From positions 697,924-761,923 of the forward strand of contig NZ_BMML01000002.1 of assembly GCF_014645815.1 (NCBI RefSeq): a DNA stretch of 64,000 nt, in the 5' to 3' direction. The position numbers and the translations under genes are program-made. Each line of letters starts with the position of its first letter. Within the stretch, counting starts at the first letter, position 1. This document shows positions 8,066 through 16,928 of the stretch, piece by piece. The stretch comes from Streptomyces fuscichromogenes. Lineage in GTDB: Bacteria; Actinomycetota; Actinomycetes; Streptomycetales; Streptomycetaceae. The notes beneath the pieces were generated by a model. The model was not told the DNA's origin, did no database searches, and worked only from the letters and a program-made list of their open reading frames with translations.

Positions 8066-11000
8066 TGGGAGAGGACTCGCGTGCCCGTCCGGAGGCCTTC
8101 GAAGTGGCGGAGGCCCTCTGGCTGCACGCGTACCAGACGCTGGCGGCGCGGCTGCCGGCGTCGGACCGCCCGCCGCAGCCCCGGCCGACCGGGCTGTCGG
8201 GCCTCTCCGGGCTGCCCGAAACCCTCGACGCGGCACCGGAGTCCGGCCGCGGCGGCCGGGCGCACGGGGTGAACGGGGCGAACGGCACGGGCCGGCCGGG
8301 CGGGGCGGACGCGGCAGGCGAGACAGGCGAGGCAGGCGGGTCGGGCCGTACGGCCGGGGCCGGCGGCAGTTCGGCCGGCGACAGTACGACGGGCGGGACG
8401 GACGGAACGGGCGGGGCGGGCGGCGCCACGGAGGGCGGGGCCGTCGGCCCCACGGCGGCCGGGAACGGTGCCGGAACGGCGGGCGGGTCCGTCGGCGGCG
8501 AGCCGCGGGACGAGCCGGGCGACCTGGCCGAGGTGCTGTTCCTGCCGTTGCCGCCCGCCGGGCCGGAGGGCGCCGGTCCCGGTTCCGCGCGGGAGCGGGC
8601 GGCCCGGCGGGCCGGCGCCGAGGCGGCGGAGGCGGCCGGGCCGCCCGAGGAGGTGCCGGACCTGGGGGACGCGGCGGGGATCACCCGTGCGCTGCGGCCC
8701 CTGAAGCAGCTGGTGCCCTCGGCGTCCGAGGTCGAGCTGGACGAGGAGACCACCGCCGAACGCGCCGCCGAGGACGGCGTGTGGGTGCCCTACACCCGGT
8801 CGGCGGACGAGCGCCGGTTCGAGCTGGTCGTGGTCGTGGACGACCACGCCACCCTGGTGATCTGGGAGCAGACGGTCGCCGAGTTCACCGCCGTGGCGGA
8901 GCGGCTGGGTGCCTTCCGTGATGTCCGGGTGCGCCGGCTCGGCCTGCGCGAGACCGCCCGGGGGCCGGAGGCGGTACTGCGCGGGCCGTACCCGGAGCAC
9001 GGCGTCCACGGTGTCCCCGGCGAGCTGGTGGACCGCACCGGCCGTCGCATCGTCCTGGTCCTGACCGACGGCCTGGGGCCGCTGTGGCGGACCGAGGCCG
9101 GCCGGCGGGCGCTGGAGCTCTGGTCGGCGGCCGGGCCGGTGGCGGTGGTGCACCTGCTGTCCCAGCGGGACTGGCACCGCACCGCGCTGGCGCCCCGGCC
9201 GGCGCGGCTGCGCAGCCCCCGCGCGGGGGCCCGCACCACCGAACTGGCCGTGGACTTCCCGGCCGAGTGGCACGATCCGTTCGACCCGCCGCCCGGCACC
9301 TGGACCGCGGCGGTCCCGGTCCTTGAGCTGGACGCCCGGTGGCTGGGCCGCTGGGCCGGTCTGGTGGCCGGTACGGAGCCCGGCTGGGTCGAGGCCCCGG
9401 TCCTGCTGCTGGGCGCGCCCGAGACGTCCGAGGCGGACCTCGACGAGCCGCCGCCGGTCGTCCCGGCCCCCTCGGTGCAGGAGCGGATCCGGCGCTTCCG
9501 CAGCCAGGCCACCCCCATCGCCTTCCGGCTGGCCACCCATCTCGCCGCCGCTATCCTGGAGCCCCGCCTGGTGCGGGACGTACGGCGCAGACTGGTGCCC
9601 GAGGCGCGGCCGGCCCATCTGGCCGAGCTCTTCCTGAGCGGCCTGCTGGAGCAGCCGTCGCCCGCCGGGGCGCAGAGCGCCGTCGCGCCCGCGCCGCTGG
9701 AGTTCGTCGACGGCGCGCGCGAAGCGCTGCTGGCGGGCGCGATGCGCGCGGACACGGCCCGGGTGGTGAGCTCGGTCTCCGAGTTCTACGGCGACCGGTT
9801 CGAGGCGGCCCGCGGGCTGCACGGTGCGCTGCTCGCCCCGGAGGAGGAGCCGGTTCCACAGGTGACGGCGGAGAGCCTGCCGTTCGTGCGTGTCGAACTG
9901 GCCGTGCTGCGCGCGTTGTCGGGGCCCTACCTGCGGCGCGCCCGCCGGGTCGGGGCAGCCCTGGAAGGGGCCCCTCAGGGTGCGTCGATCACCGAGAATT
10001 CGCGGCAATTAGGCCACGATGTCCGTAATGAAGATGTTGTAAATTCAGATTTGGGCGGCCCGGACATGACCGACACCACTGCCAGTGAGCACCAGCACGC
10101 AGCGGAAGGATCCGCGAGCGGGACTCCGGTGCGGGAGATTCCCGTTCCGAGTGCCGACGGACAGCCGGGCGCCGGTCTCCTGTCACCCGGCAGGACGGTC
10201 CCGGACCCGGCCGCACCGCAGTCCCGTCCGGCCACCCCGCAGCGCGCCTCCGTACCGGTGGTCTGGGGCAACGTGCCGCCGAACAACCCCAATTTCACCG
10301 GGCGGGAGGAACTTCTCGCACAGGTGCACGAGCAGTTGCTGACGGGCGACACCTCGGCGGTGCTGCCGCACACCCTGCACGGCATGGGCGGTGTCGGGAA
10401 GTCCCAGATCGCCATCGAATACGTGTACCGGCACACCGCCGAGTACGACGTGATCTGGTGGATCCCCTCCGAACAGCCCACGATGATCCTGACCGCGCTC
10501 ACCGAACTCGCCCACCGGCTCGACCTGAACGTGGGCACGGAGGCCAACCGGGCGGTCCCGGCGGTGCGCGAGGCGCTGCGCCGGGGCGAGCCCTACGACC
10601 GCTGGCTCCTGGTGTTCGACAACGCCGAGAACGTCGAGGCCGTACGCCCCTACTTCCCGACCGGCGGCACCGGCAAGATCCTCATCACCTCCCGGAACCA
10701 GGAGTGGGACCGGGTGGCCAGGACCCTCTCCGTGGACGTCTTCACCCGTGAGGAGAGCAAGGCGCTGCTGCGCCGCCGGGCCCGCGACCTGAGCGACGCC
10801 GACGCCGACCTGCTCGCCGAGGAGCTGGGCGACCTGCCCCTCGCCATCGAGCAGGCCGCGGCCTGGCAGGCCGTCACCGGCATGGCCGTGGACGAGTACC
10901 TGGGGCTGATCCGGGAGAAGATCGCGGAGCTGATGCTGGAACTCGTCCCGTCGCCGGACTACCCCATGTCGGTGGCCGCCGCCTGGGACGTCTCGCTGCG

Positions 11001-12735
11001 CCAGCTGGAACAGCGCAATCCCGCCGCGCTCCAGCTCCTCCAGGTCTGCTCCTTCTTCGCCCCCGAGCCGATCTCGCGGACCCTCTTCAACAACTCGCGC
11101 AGCACCATCGCGCCCGAGATCGACGAGGCCCTGCGCCACCCGATCCGGCTCGGCCGGGCCATCCGGGAGATCAACGTCTACGCGCTGGCCCGCATCGAGC
11201 ACCGGCACGACACCATCCAGCTGCACCGTCTGGTCCAGGCGGTCCTGGTCAACCGCATGTCCCCGCAGCAGCAGGCGGACATGCGGCACGGCGCGCACCT
11301 GCTGCTCGCCGACGCCAACCCCAACAGCCCCGGCTCCCGGGAGCTGTGGCCGCGCTACCAGCAGCTGCTGCCGCACATCGTGGTGTCCCGGGCCGTGGAG
11401 TGCGACTCGCCCTGGGTGCGCGGCCTGATCCGGGACGTGGTGGAGTTCCTCTCCATCTGGGGTGACTTCGACGGCGCGGTCTCCCTGGCGCGCGAGGCGC
11501 TCCAGGTGTGGACCGGGAAGTTCGGCGCCGAGGACCAGCAGACGCTGGAGATGGCGAAGTGGCTGGCCTTCCTGCTGCGCAGGGTGGGCGAGTACGAGGA
11601 AGCCGCCGCCATGATGCAGCGCACCGCGGACACGTACGTCCGGGTCGCGGGCGAGGACGACGAGGGCACCCTGGACGCCCTCATCCAGCTGACCAGCGGA
11701 CTGCGGCTGAGGGCCGAGATGGCGCAGGCGCTGGACATCAACCGGTCGGTCTACGAACGCTCCTTGCGCGCCTTCGGCGAGGACGACCCGGCGACCCTCC
11801 GCGCGGCGCACAGCCTGGGCATCGGCCTGCGGCTGATGGGCCTGTACCAGGAGGCCCGCGAGCGGGACGCGGAGACGGCCCGGCTGCGTGGCCTCACCCT
11901 CGGCGAGAACCACCTCGACACCCTGAACACCCTCAGCGGCCTGTCCCTCGACATGCGCGAGGTCGGCGACTACCTGGGAGCGCTGGTCCACCAGGAGGAC
12001 GTCTACGCCCGCTACCTCGCCAACTACGGCGAGGACAACCCGGCCAGCATCACCTGTGCCCGGGTGCTCGCGGTGTGCCGTCGGCGCGCCGGCGACCACG
12101 ACGGGGCGCTGCAACTCGCCGAACTGGGGCTGGCGCAGGTCCGGAGCCGTTACGGGGCCGACCACCCGGACGCCATCGCCTTCGCGGCCAACCTGGTCGT
12201 CGACCTGCGGCAGGACGGCCAGCTGGAGCGGTCCCGGGAGGTGGGCGAGGCGACCGTCGAGCGCTACGCCGCCCAGCTGGGCCCTGCTCACCCCTACACC
12301 CTGTCGGCCCGTACGAACGTGGCCATCACCCTGCGCCACCTGGGCGAGCTCGACGCCGCCGGGGAACACCTCGACATGGCGTTGCGGGGCATGCGCGAGT
12401 CGCTGGGCGACGAGAACATCCTCACCGTGACCACGGCGCTCGGCATGGCCAACCACCTCAGCGCGCTGGGGCGCCACACGGAGGCCCTGGAACTGGACCG
12501 GCAGAGCCTGGAGATCCTCAGGCGTGACATCGGTCCGGACCACCCGACCACCCTGGCCTGCGCCAACAACGTCGCTCTGGACCTGCGTGCGCTGGAACGC
12601 GTGGACGAGGCCACGGTGCTGCACACCGACACCCTGACCCGGTTCCGCCGGACGCTGGGCGAGAGCCACCCGGCGACCGTCGCCGCCGCCAGCAGCCAGC
12701 GGGCCGAGGCGGACATCGCCCCGGTGCCGTTCTGA
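8065..12735 (+). CDS. SAV_2336-domain / NB-ARC STAND ATPase / TPR fusion protein, system A
   Basis: A 1556-residue giant. Residues 1-60 begin a SAV_2336-type N-terminus, 60-160 are Gly/Thr-rich low complexity, and 230-520 form the vWA-like SAV_2336 core (ELVVVVDDHATL, IVLVLTDGLGPLW). After an AT-rich junction (around base 10040) comes an FxsT-like half: NPNFTGREELL, P-loop GMGGVGKSQIA at about residue 773, a second acidic motif LLVFDNAEN, ITSRNQEW, and the GLPL-like GDLPLAIEQAA, i.e. an NB-ARC NTPase. From about 1120 to the end there are tandem TPRs of about 42 residues. The role is inferred as sensor/switch: STAND ATPases oligomerise on ligand recognition. Elsewhere the SAV_2336 part and the STAND-TPR part are normally separate proteins. 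The frame is open throughout. Confidence 0.85.
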   Translation: MGEDSRARPEAFEVAEALWLHAYQTLAARLPASDRPPQPRPTGLSGLSGLPETLDAAPESGRGGRAHGVNGANGTGRPGGADAAGETGEAGGSGRTAGAGGSSAGDSTTGGTDGTGGAGGATEGGAVGPTAAGNGAGTAGGSVGGEPRDEPGDLAEVLFLPLPPAGPEGAGPGSARERAARRAGAEAAEAAGPPEEVPDLGDAAGITRALRPLKQLVPSASEVELDEETTAERAAEDGVWVPYTRSADERRFELVVVVDDHATLVIWEQTVAEFTAVAERLGAFRDVRVRRLGLRETARGPEAVLRGPYPEHGVHGVPGELVDRTGRRIVLVLTDGLGPLWRTEAGRRALELWSAAGPVAVVHLLSQRDWHRTALAPRPARLRSPRAGARTTELAVDFPAEWHDPFDPPPGTWTAAVPVLELDARWLGRWAGLVAGTEPGWVEAPVLLLGAPETSEADLDEPPPVVPAPSVQERIRRFRSQATPIAFRLATHLAAAILEPRLVRDVRRRLVPEARPAHLAELFLSGLLEQPSPAGAQSAVAPAPLEFVDGAREALLAGAMRADTARVVSSVSEFYGDRFEAARGLHGALLAPEEEPVPQVTAESLPFVRVELAVLRALSGPYLRRARRVGAALEGAPQGASITENSRQLGHDVRNEDVVNSDLGGPDMTDTTASEHQHAAEGSASGTPVREIPVPSADGQPGAGLLSPGRTVPDPAAPQSRPATPQRASVPVVWGNVPPNNPNFTGREELLAQVHEQLLTGDTSAVLPHTLHGMGGVGKSQIAIEYVYRHTAEYDVIWWIPSEQPTMILTALTELAHRLDLNVGTEANRAVPAVREALRRGEPYDRWLLVFDNAENVEAVRPYFPTGGTGKILITSRNQEWDRVARTLSVDVFTREESKALLRRRARDLSDADADLLAEELGDLPLAIEQAAAWQAVTGMAVDEYLGLIREKIAELMLELVPSPDYPMSVAAAWDVSLRQLEQRNPAALQLLQVCSFFAPEPISRTLFNNSRSTIAPEIDEALRHPIRLGRAIREINVYALARIEHRHDTIQLHRLVQAVLVNRMSPQQQADMRHGAHLLLADANPNSPGSRELWPRYQQLLPHIVVSRAVECDSPWVRGLIRDVVEFLSIWGDFDGAVSLAREALQVWTGKFGAEDQQTLEMAKWLAFLLRRVGEYEEAAAMMQRTADTYVRVAGEDDEGTLDALIQLTSGLRLRAEMAQALDINRSVYERSLRAFGEDDPATLRAAHSLGIGLRLMGLYQEARERDAETARLRGLTLGENHLDTLNTLSGLSLDMREVGDYLGALVHQEDVYARYLANYGEDNPASITCARVLAVCRRRAGDHDGALQLAELGLAQVRSRYGADHPDAIAFAANLVVDLRQDGQLERSREVGEATVERYAAQLGPAHPYTLSARTNVAITLRHLGELDAAGEHLDMALRGMRESLGDENILTVTTALGMANHLSALGRHTEALELDRQSLEILRRDIGPDHPTTLACANNVALDLRALERVDEATVLHTDTLTRFRRTLGESHPATVAAASSQRAEADIAPVPF

Positions 12736-12828
12736 CCGAGGGCCGACGGCCGGGCCGCGGGTCGGGCCGAGGGCCCGGCCGGTTCGGCCCGGCACGCGGC
12801 GCCACGGCCGGTGGCGCCGGGTCCGGTG

Positions 12829-12870
12829 GCGCTACGGCTACGGGCTACGGCTGCGGCCTACGGCTGCGGC
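12829..12870. repeat. short tandem CTACGGC-type repeat
   Basis: Near-repeats of CTACGG(C/G) run through 12829-12870 and cross the end of the minus-strand antiporter gene (TAG stop at 12858-12860), in the convergent gap after the giant STAND gene. It encodes nothing obvious and may be slippage-prone. Confidence 0.4.
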
Positions 12871-14189
12871 GTCGGCTCGGCGCCGACGGCCGGGGCCTGC
12901 CCGGAGTCCGGGGTGCCGTCCTCGCCGGGGCCGGTCGTGGCGGGTGGTCCGGCCGCCTGCGCGTCGGCCGGACGGTACAGCGGGCGGATCAGCGGTCCGG
13001 TGGCCGCCGTGGTGAAGAGCGCCATCACGACCAGCAGCGCGTACAGCCGGGGGCCGATCACCCCGGCCTGCAACCCGACGTTGAGCACGATGAGTTCGGT
13101 CAGCCCCCGGGTGTTGAGCAGCACACCGATCAGCAGCGAGTCGCGCCAGGGCAGCCGCGCACCGCCCCGGGCCGACAGGGTGCCGGCGGTCACCTTGCCC
13201 ACCATCGCGGCGGCGCATATCACCAGCAGGAGCAACAGGTCGGAGGCGTGCAGCCCGCTGAGCTGGACCGACATCCCGGAGATCGTGAAGAACACCGGCA
13301 GCAGCAGGCCGCCCGTCTCCTGCAGCGGGCGCAGCACCTGGCTGTCCGGGGCGCCGTCGGGCTGGCGGGGCATGATGATCCCGGCCAGCAGCGCACCGAA
13401 GATCACATGCAGTCCGAGCGCGCTGGTGGCCCAGGCCGAGGCCAGCGCCAGTGCGGCGGCGAGGGGGACATGGTTGGCCAGCAGGGCACCGGGGCGGTTC
13501 GTCCACCACTTCAGCGCGGGACGCACGACGGCGAACATCACCACCACGTAGACCGCCAGCAGCGCCACCTTGACGGTCCAGGTGCGCAGCGAGCCGTTCT
13601 CGCCGCCGATCAGGGCGACGGCCAGCACCGGCCAGCTCAGCGCGTCGATGACACCGGCGGCGGCCATCGCGATCGTGGCGGGACGGGTGCCGGCCAGCCC
13701 CTGGTCCCGGATGATGCTCGCCAGCACGGGAACCGCCGTGATGGACAGGGCGACCGCCATATAGAGGGTGAATGTCGCGTCGACCGGATGCCCGCCGTTG
13801 GCGGACCGGAAACCTCCGGTAAAGAGCAGGACGATGCCGGCTCCCATCAGCATGGGAATCGCGAACCCGCTCAGCGAGACGGTGGTCACCGTGCCCCGAT
13901 TGCGCAGCTGCCCGAGGTCGAGTTCATAACCGACCGCGAAGAGGAAGAGCACCAGCGCGACCTGCGCCACGGAAGTCAGAATTGGCTTGATCTCGTCCGG
14001 GAAGAGGGTTTGGTACACCCCTCCGGGGGCCAGGCCCAGCAGACTGGGACCGAGGGCGATGCCGGCGAATAACTGCCCGATGACCGAGGGCTGGTGCAGC
14101 TTGCGGGCCGCCGCTCCCAGGGCTGTGGAGGCTGCGATCACCACCGCGAGAGCTGCGACGACATGAGTGACAGTGGAGTCGGTGCTCAC
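12858..14189 (-). CDS. cation:proton antiporter, CPA2/KefB type
   Basis: A 443-residue, 12-13-segment membrane antiporter. The family motifs LHQPSVIGQLFAGIALGPSLLG, LFLFAVGYELDLGQL and GLLLPVFFTISGMSVQL are visible, as is ALSITAVPVLASIIRD, where the CPA2 core helix would lie, and LLNTRGLTELIVLNVGL near the end. The C-terminal RCK/TrkA-N regulatory domain of KefB/KefC is missing; a 35-residue Pro/Gly/Ala tail replaces it. Start GTG 14189 is preferred because AAGGGGG lies 6 bases upstream; ATG 14195 and ATG 14228 are alternatives. It is transcribed opposite to its neighbours but lies inside system A, between the STAND protein and the hydrolase. Whether it belongs to the system is inference. Confidence 0.88.
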   Translation of the reverse strand: MSTDSTVTHVVAALAVVIAASTALGAAARKLHQPSVIGQLFAGIALGPSLLGLAPGGVYQTLFPDEIKPILTSVAQVALVLFLFAVGYELDLGQLRNRGTVTTVSLSGFAIPMLMGAGIVLLFTGGFRSANGGHPVDATFTLYMAVALSITAVPVLASIIRDQGLAGTRPATIAMAAAGVIDALSWPVLAVALIGGENGSLRTWTVKVALLAVYVVVMFAVVRPALKWWTNRPGALLANHVPLAAALALASAWATSALGLHVIFGALLAGIIMPRQPDGAPDSQVLRPLQETGGLLLPVFFTISGMSVQLSGLHASDLLLLLVICAAAMVGKVTAGTLSARGGARLPWRDSLLIGVLLNTRGLTELIVLNVGLQAGVIGPRLYALLVVMALFTTAATGPLIRPLYRPADAQAAGPPATTGPGEDGTPDSGQAPAVGAEPTPQP

Positions 14190-14316
14190 CGGCATCCCCC
14201 TTCGGGCAAGTGCCGCACTCTGTGGCATTTTTCACACACAGTGTAGCCGGTGTAGGGGCAACTGACCTATTGTTGCGTGCGCTTGGAATATGCCGTTCTG
14301 GAGCGGGGGGTCGGCG

Positions 14317-15543
14317 GTGACGACGGTCTTATTCGTACATGGCACCGGCGTGCGGGAGCCGGGATTCAGCGGAACCGTGGAACTCGTACGGGAAGGATTG
14401 CTGCCGTTACGGCCTGAAGTCCGCATATCTTCCTGTTATTGGGGAGGAACTGCCGGATCGGTACTGCATTCGAACGGTATTTCCGTGCCGGGGTACGGGA
14501 CGGGGCGTGAATTACCGCGCGCGGGCGCCTCCGGCGCACTGGAGCAGGACCTCGACGAGGACGTCGAATTCTGGGGACTTCTTTATCTGGACCCACTGCT
14601 GGAACTGCGCCTGCTCACCCGGGAATCCACCGCCGGGACCGAACTGGCACCGGGTGCCCGGCCGCCGGGCGAGGCCCTCGCGGCGGCGGCCCCGGCGCTC
14701 GTCGCGGACGACCGGCTGCGCGGGCTGCTGGACGCGGCGGGCATCGCGGAGGACTTCGCCGCCGCCGTGGCCGCCGTACTGACCACCGACGACTGCCGGC
14801 GCTTCCTCCGGGCCCCGGCCGAGGGCACCGGAACGGCCGAACCGGCCCGTGCCTTCGTGGCCGAGGCGGTGCGCCGCCGGACCGGGCGGCCGGGACCGGC
14901 GCCGGCCTTCGACGGCACCGCCCGCGACGCGGCGGTCGTCCGGATCGCCGACCTGCTCCCCGGACCCTCCGGCACCGGGGACGAGCCCGGTACCCACCGC
15001 GGCCCGGTGACCCGGCGGATCAAGCGGCTGACGGGCCGGCTGGCCCTCGGCCTGGCCTCCGCGCAGGCGGTCAGACGGCGTTCGGCGCTCACCGACGCGG
15101 CCCATCCGGCCGCCGGTGACGTGCTGCTCTACCTGGCCCGCGGCGGCCCGGTCCGCGAGGCCGTCGCCCAGGCGGTGCTCGCGGCCGAGCCGCCGGTCGT
15201 GCTGCTCGCCCACAGCCTCGGCGGCATAGCCGCGCTGGACCTGCTGGTACTGCGGCCGCTGCCACAGGTCGAACTGCTGGTCACGGTCGGCTCGCAGGCG
15301 CCCTTCCTCTACGAACTGGGCGCCCTGCCCAGCCTGGAGCCCGGCAGCCCGCTGCCCGCCCACGTACCGCCCTGGCTGAACGTCTACGACCGCCGGGACC
15401 TGCTCAGCTACCTCGGTGCCGGTGTCTTCCCCGGCCGGGTCCGGGACATCGCCCTCGACAGCCGTCAGCCCTTCCCGCTCTCCCACAGCGCCTACTGGAG
15501 TAACCCCGGGCTGTACCGGGTCCTCGCCGAGGAGCTGCCGTGA
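14317..15543 (+). CDS. alpha/beta hydrolase, probable effector of system A
   Basis: A 408-residue hydrolase of lipase type. The N-terminal strand reads TTVLFVHGTGVREPG (oxyanion HG), and the nucleophile elbow is AHSLGGIAALDLL, about residue 300; the late HSAYWSNP (about residue 391) probably holds the catalytic His. Between them lies a long Ala-rich, mostly helical insert of about 200 residues. GTG 14317 is chosen because GAGCGGGGGG precedes it; ATG 14290 has no site. It overlaps the caspase start by four bases (CCGTGA), so the two are coupled. Hydrolases of this build accompany EAD/VMAP systems as candidate effectors that would cleave lipids or peptides; the substrate is unknown. There is no secretion signal. 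Confidence 0.78.
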   Translation: MTTVLFVHGTGVREPGFSGTVELVREGLLPLRPEVRISSCYWGGTAGSVLHSNGISVPGYGTGRELPRAGASGALEQDLDEDVEFWGLLYLDPLLELRLLTRESTAGTELAPGARPPGEALAAAAPALVADDRLRGLLDAAGIAEDFAAAVAAVLTTDDCRRFLRAPAEGTGTAEPARAFVAEAVRRRTGRPGPAPAFDGTARDAAVVRIADLLPGPSGTGDEPGTHRGPVTRRIKRLTGRLALGLASAQAVRRRSALTDAAHPAAGDVLLYLARGGPVREAVAQAVLAAEPPVVLLAHSLGGIAALDLLVLRPLPQVELLVTVGSQAPFLYELGALPSLEPGSPLPAHVPPWLNVYDRRDLLSYLGAGVFPGRVRDIALDSRQPFPLSHSAYWSNPGLYRVLAEELP

Positions 15544-16649
15544 CGGCCGCCCGCCCGGACCGGACCCACGCCGTCGTCGTCGGCGTGGAACGCTACGCCG
15601 TCGGCCCGTCCTGGGACCTGCCGGGCCCGGCCGCCGACGCCCGCCGCTTCACTGCCTGGCTGCGCGGCCGCGGCGTGCCCGCGGCCCACATCTCCCTGCT
15701 GCTGGACGCCCTGCCCGGGACGGGCGGACCCGAGGTGGACGTGCCCGCCGGTCCCGCCGGGCGGGAGGCCGTGCAGGAGGTGCTGACCCGCCGGCTGCCC
15801 GCGCTGGAGGGCGACCTGCTCCTCGTCGTCTGGGGCGGCCACGGGGTCACCGACCGGCAGGGACACCGCAGGCTCTTCTACGCCGACGCCACCGCCGCCG
15901 ACAAACGCAACCTCGACCTGGACGCCTGGCTGACCGCCCTCACCACCGACGCCCTGCCCGGCTTCAGGCGCCAGATCTGGCTGGTGGACTCCTGTCAGAC
16001 CTTCGTCGAGGACCTGGGCCTCGTCCGCTCGCTGCCCGGTGAACTCCCGTCCCACGGGGACCGGTTGCCCGGCCGGGAACAGTTCGTGCTGCTGGCCTCG
16101 GGGCCGGGGCAGCGAGCGGCCAACGACCCGGTGCTGCGGACCGGGGCGTTCTCCCGGGCCGTGCTGGCCGCGCTGGAGGCCTCGGACGACGAGAACTGGC
16201 CACCGGACATGGGCACACTGGCGGACACCGTGATCGGAGGGTTCACCGAGGGGGGACAGCGGCCCACCTCGCTCTGGTACCGGTCCGGCACCGGCGACGT
16301 ACGCCACTACGACTTCCCCGCCGCCCGGCGCCGGGCGGAACCGGTCCCCGACGCCGCCCTGACCGAGCTCATCGCGCTGCTGGCCGGATGGCCCGCCCTG
16401 GCCGACCGTGACCAACGGCAGCTCGTCATCGGCATGCTCCCCGTCGACCTGGCCGGTGCCATCCCCCGGCTGGGCGCGGCACGGGCCGACATCATCAGCA
16501 TCGTGCGCACCTGCCGTCTCCATCCGGGAGGACTGGCCGCCCTCGTCGAGGCGCTCGGCGTGCTCGACCCGGGCTCGCTGGCGCAGCGCGAGCTGAAGGA
16601 CTGGACGGCGCGCCGGCTCCCGCCCGGGTCGCAGGGCCCTCCGGCCTGA
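15540..16649 (+). CDS. caspase-like peptidase fused to EAD2 (effector of system A)
   Basis: A 369-residue protein with two parts. Residues 8-250 are a caspase (C14, p20-like) domain: the start THAVVVGVERYA, catalytic His101 in WGGHGVTD and catalytic Cys152 in LVDSCQTF, so the dyad is intact. Residues ~268-355 are an EAD2 adaptor, with DIISIVRTCR...GLAALVEALGVLDPGS. The same pattern occurs in the N-terminal domain of the VMAP protein at 5427, which points to homotypic recruitment. GTG start overlaps the preceding stop. By family knowledge, bacterial caspase-like proteases act in programmed death and defence. Substrate and trigger are unknown. Confidence 0.88.
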   Translation: MTAARPDRTHAVVVGVERYAVGPSWDLPGPAADARRFTAWLRGRGVPAAHISLLLDALPGTGGPEVDVPAGPAGREAVQEVLTRRLPALEGDLLLVVWGGHGVTDRQGHRRLFYADATAADKRNLDLDAWLTALTTDALPGFRRQIWLVDSCQTFVEDLGLVRSLPGELPSHGDRLPGREQFVLLASGPGQRAANDPVLRTGAFSRAVLAALEASDDENWPPDMGTLADTVIGGFTEGGQRPTSLWYRSGTGDVRHYDFPAARRRAEPVPDAALTELIALLAGWPALADRDQRQLVIGMLPVDLAGAIPRLGAARADIISIVRTCRLHPGGLAALVEALGVLDPGSLAQRELKDWTARRLPPGSQGPPA

Positions 16650-16726
16650 TCACGGCCTTCCCGGCACCTGGTCCATGCGTCATCATGAAATCAACGGGAG
16701 ACAGGGCGTACTCAGGGGGATGGCGC

Positions 16727-16906
16727 ATGGACACGTCCACGGAATTCATGAGATCCGAACTGCCCGACCTGAGCGGCACCGCCCTCTCCGACCTCCGGTC
16801 GCGGAATCCCGACGTCTACGCGCGTGCGCTGGAGCGGTTGCTGCGGCAGATCGCACAGCCCCGGGTCAACTTCGCCACCGACCCCGGGCCCGGACGAGCT
16901 GACTGA
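16727..16906 (+). CDS. 59-residue peptide, candidate precursor for the HExxH hydroxylase
   Basis: A 59-residue peptide starting at ATG 16727, with AGGGGGA seven bases upstream. It reads as a helical, acidic leader (LPDLSGTALSDLRSRNPDVY, then ARALERLLRQI) followed by a short polar C-terminus, QPRVNFATDPGPGRAD. It lies 77 bp after the caspase gene and 22 bp before the HExxH gene. It is the same length as FxsA in this window (59 residues) but lacks the FxSxx-COOH ending. A leader-plus-core layout directly before a peptide beta-hydroxylase suggests a RiPP precursor with its core in the last ~15 residues. That role is inferred, not shown. Confidence 0.65.
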   Translation: MDTSTEFMRSELPDLSGTALSDLRSRNPDVYARALERLLRQIAQPRVNFATDPGPGRAD

Positions 16907-16928
16907 GGGACCCCGCGGAAGGAGACAT

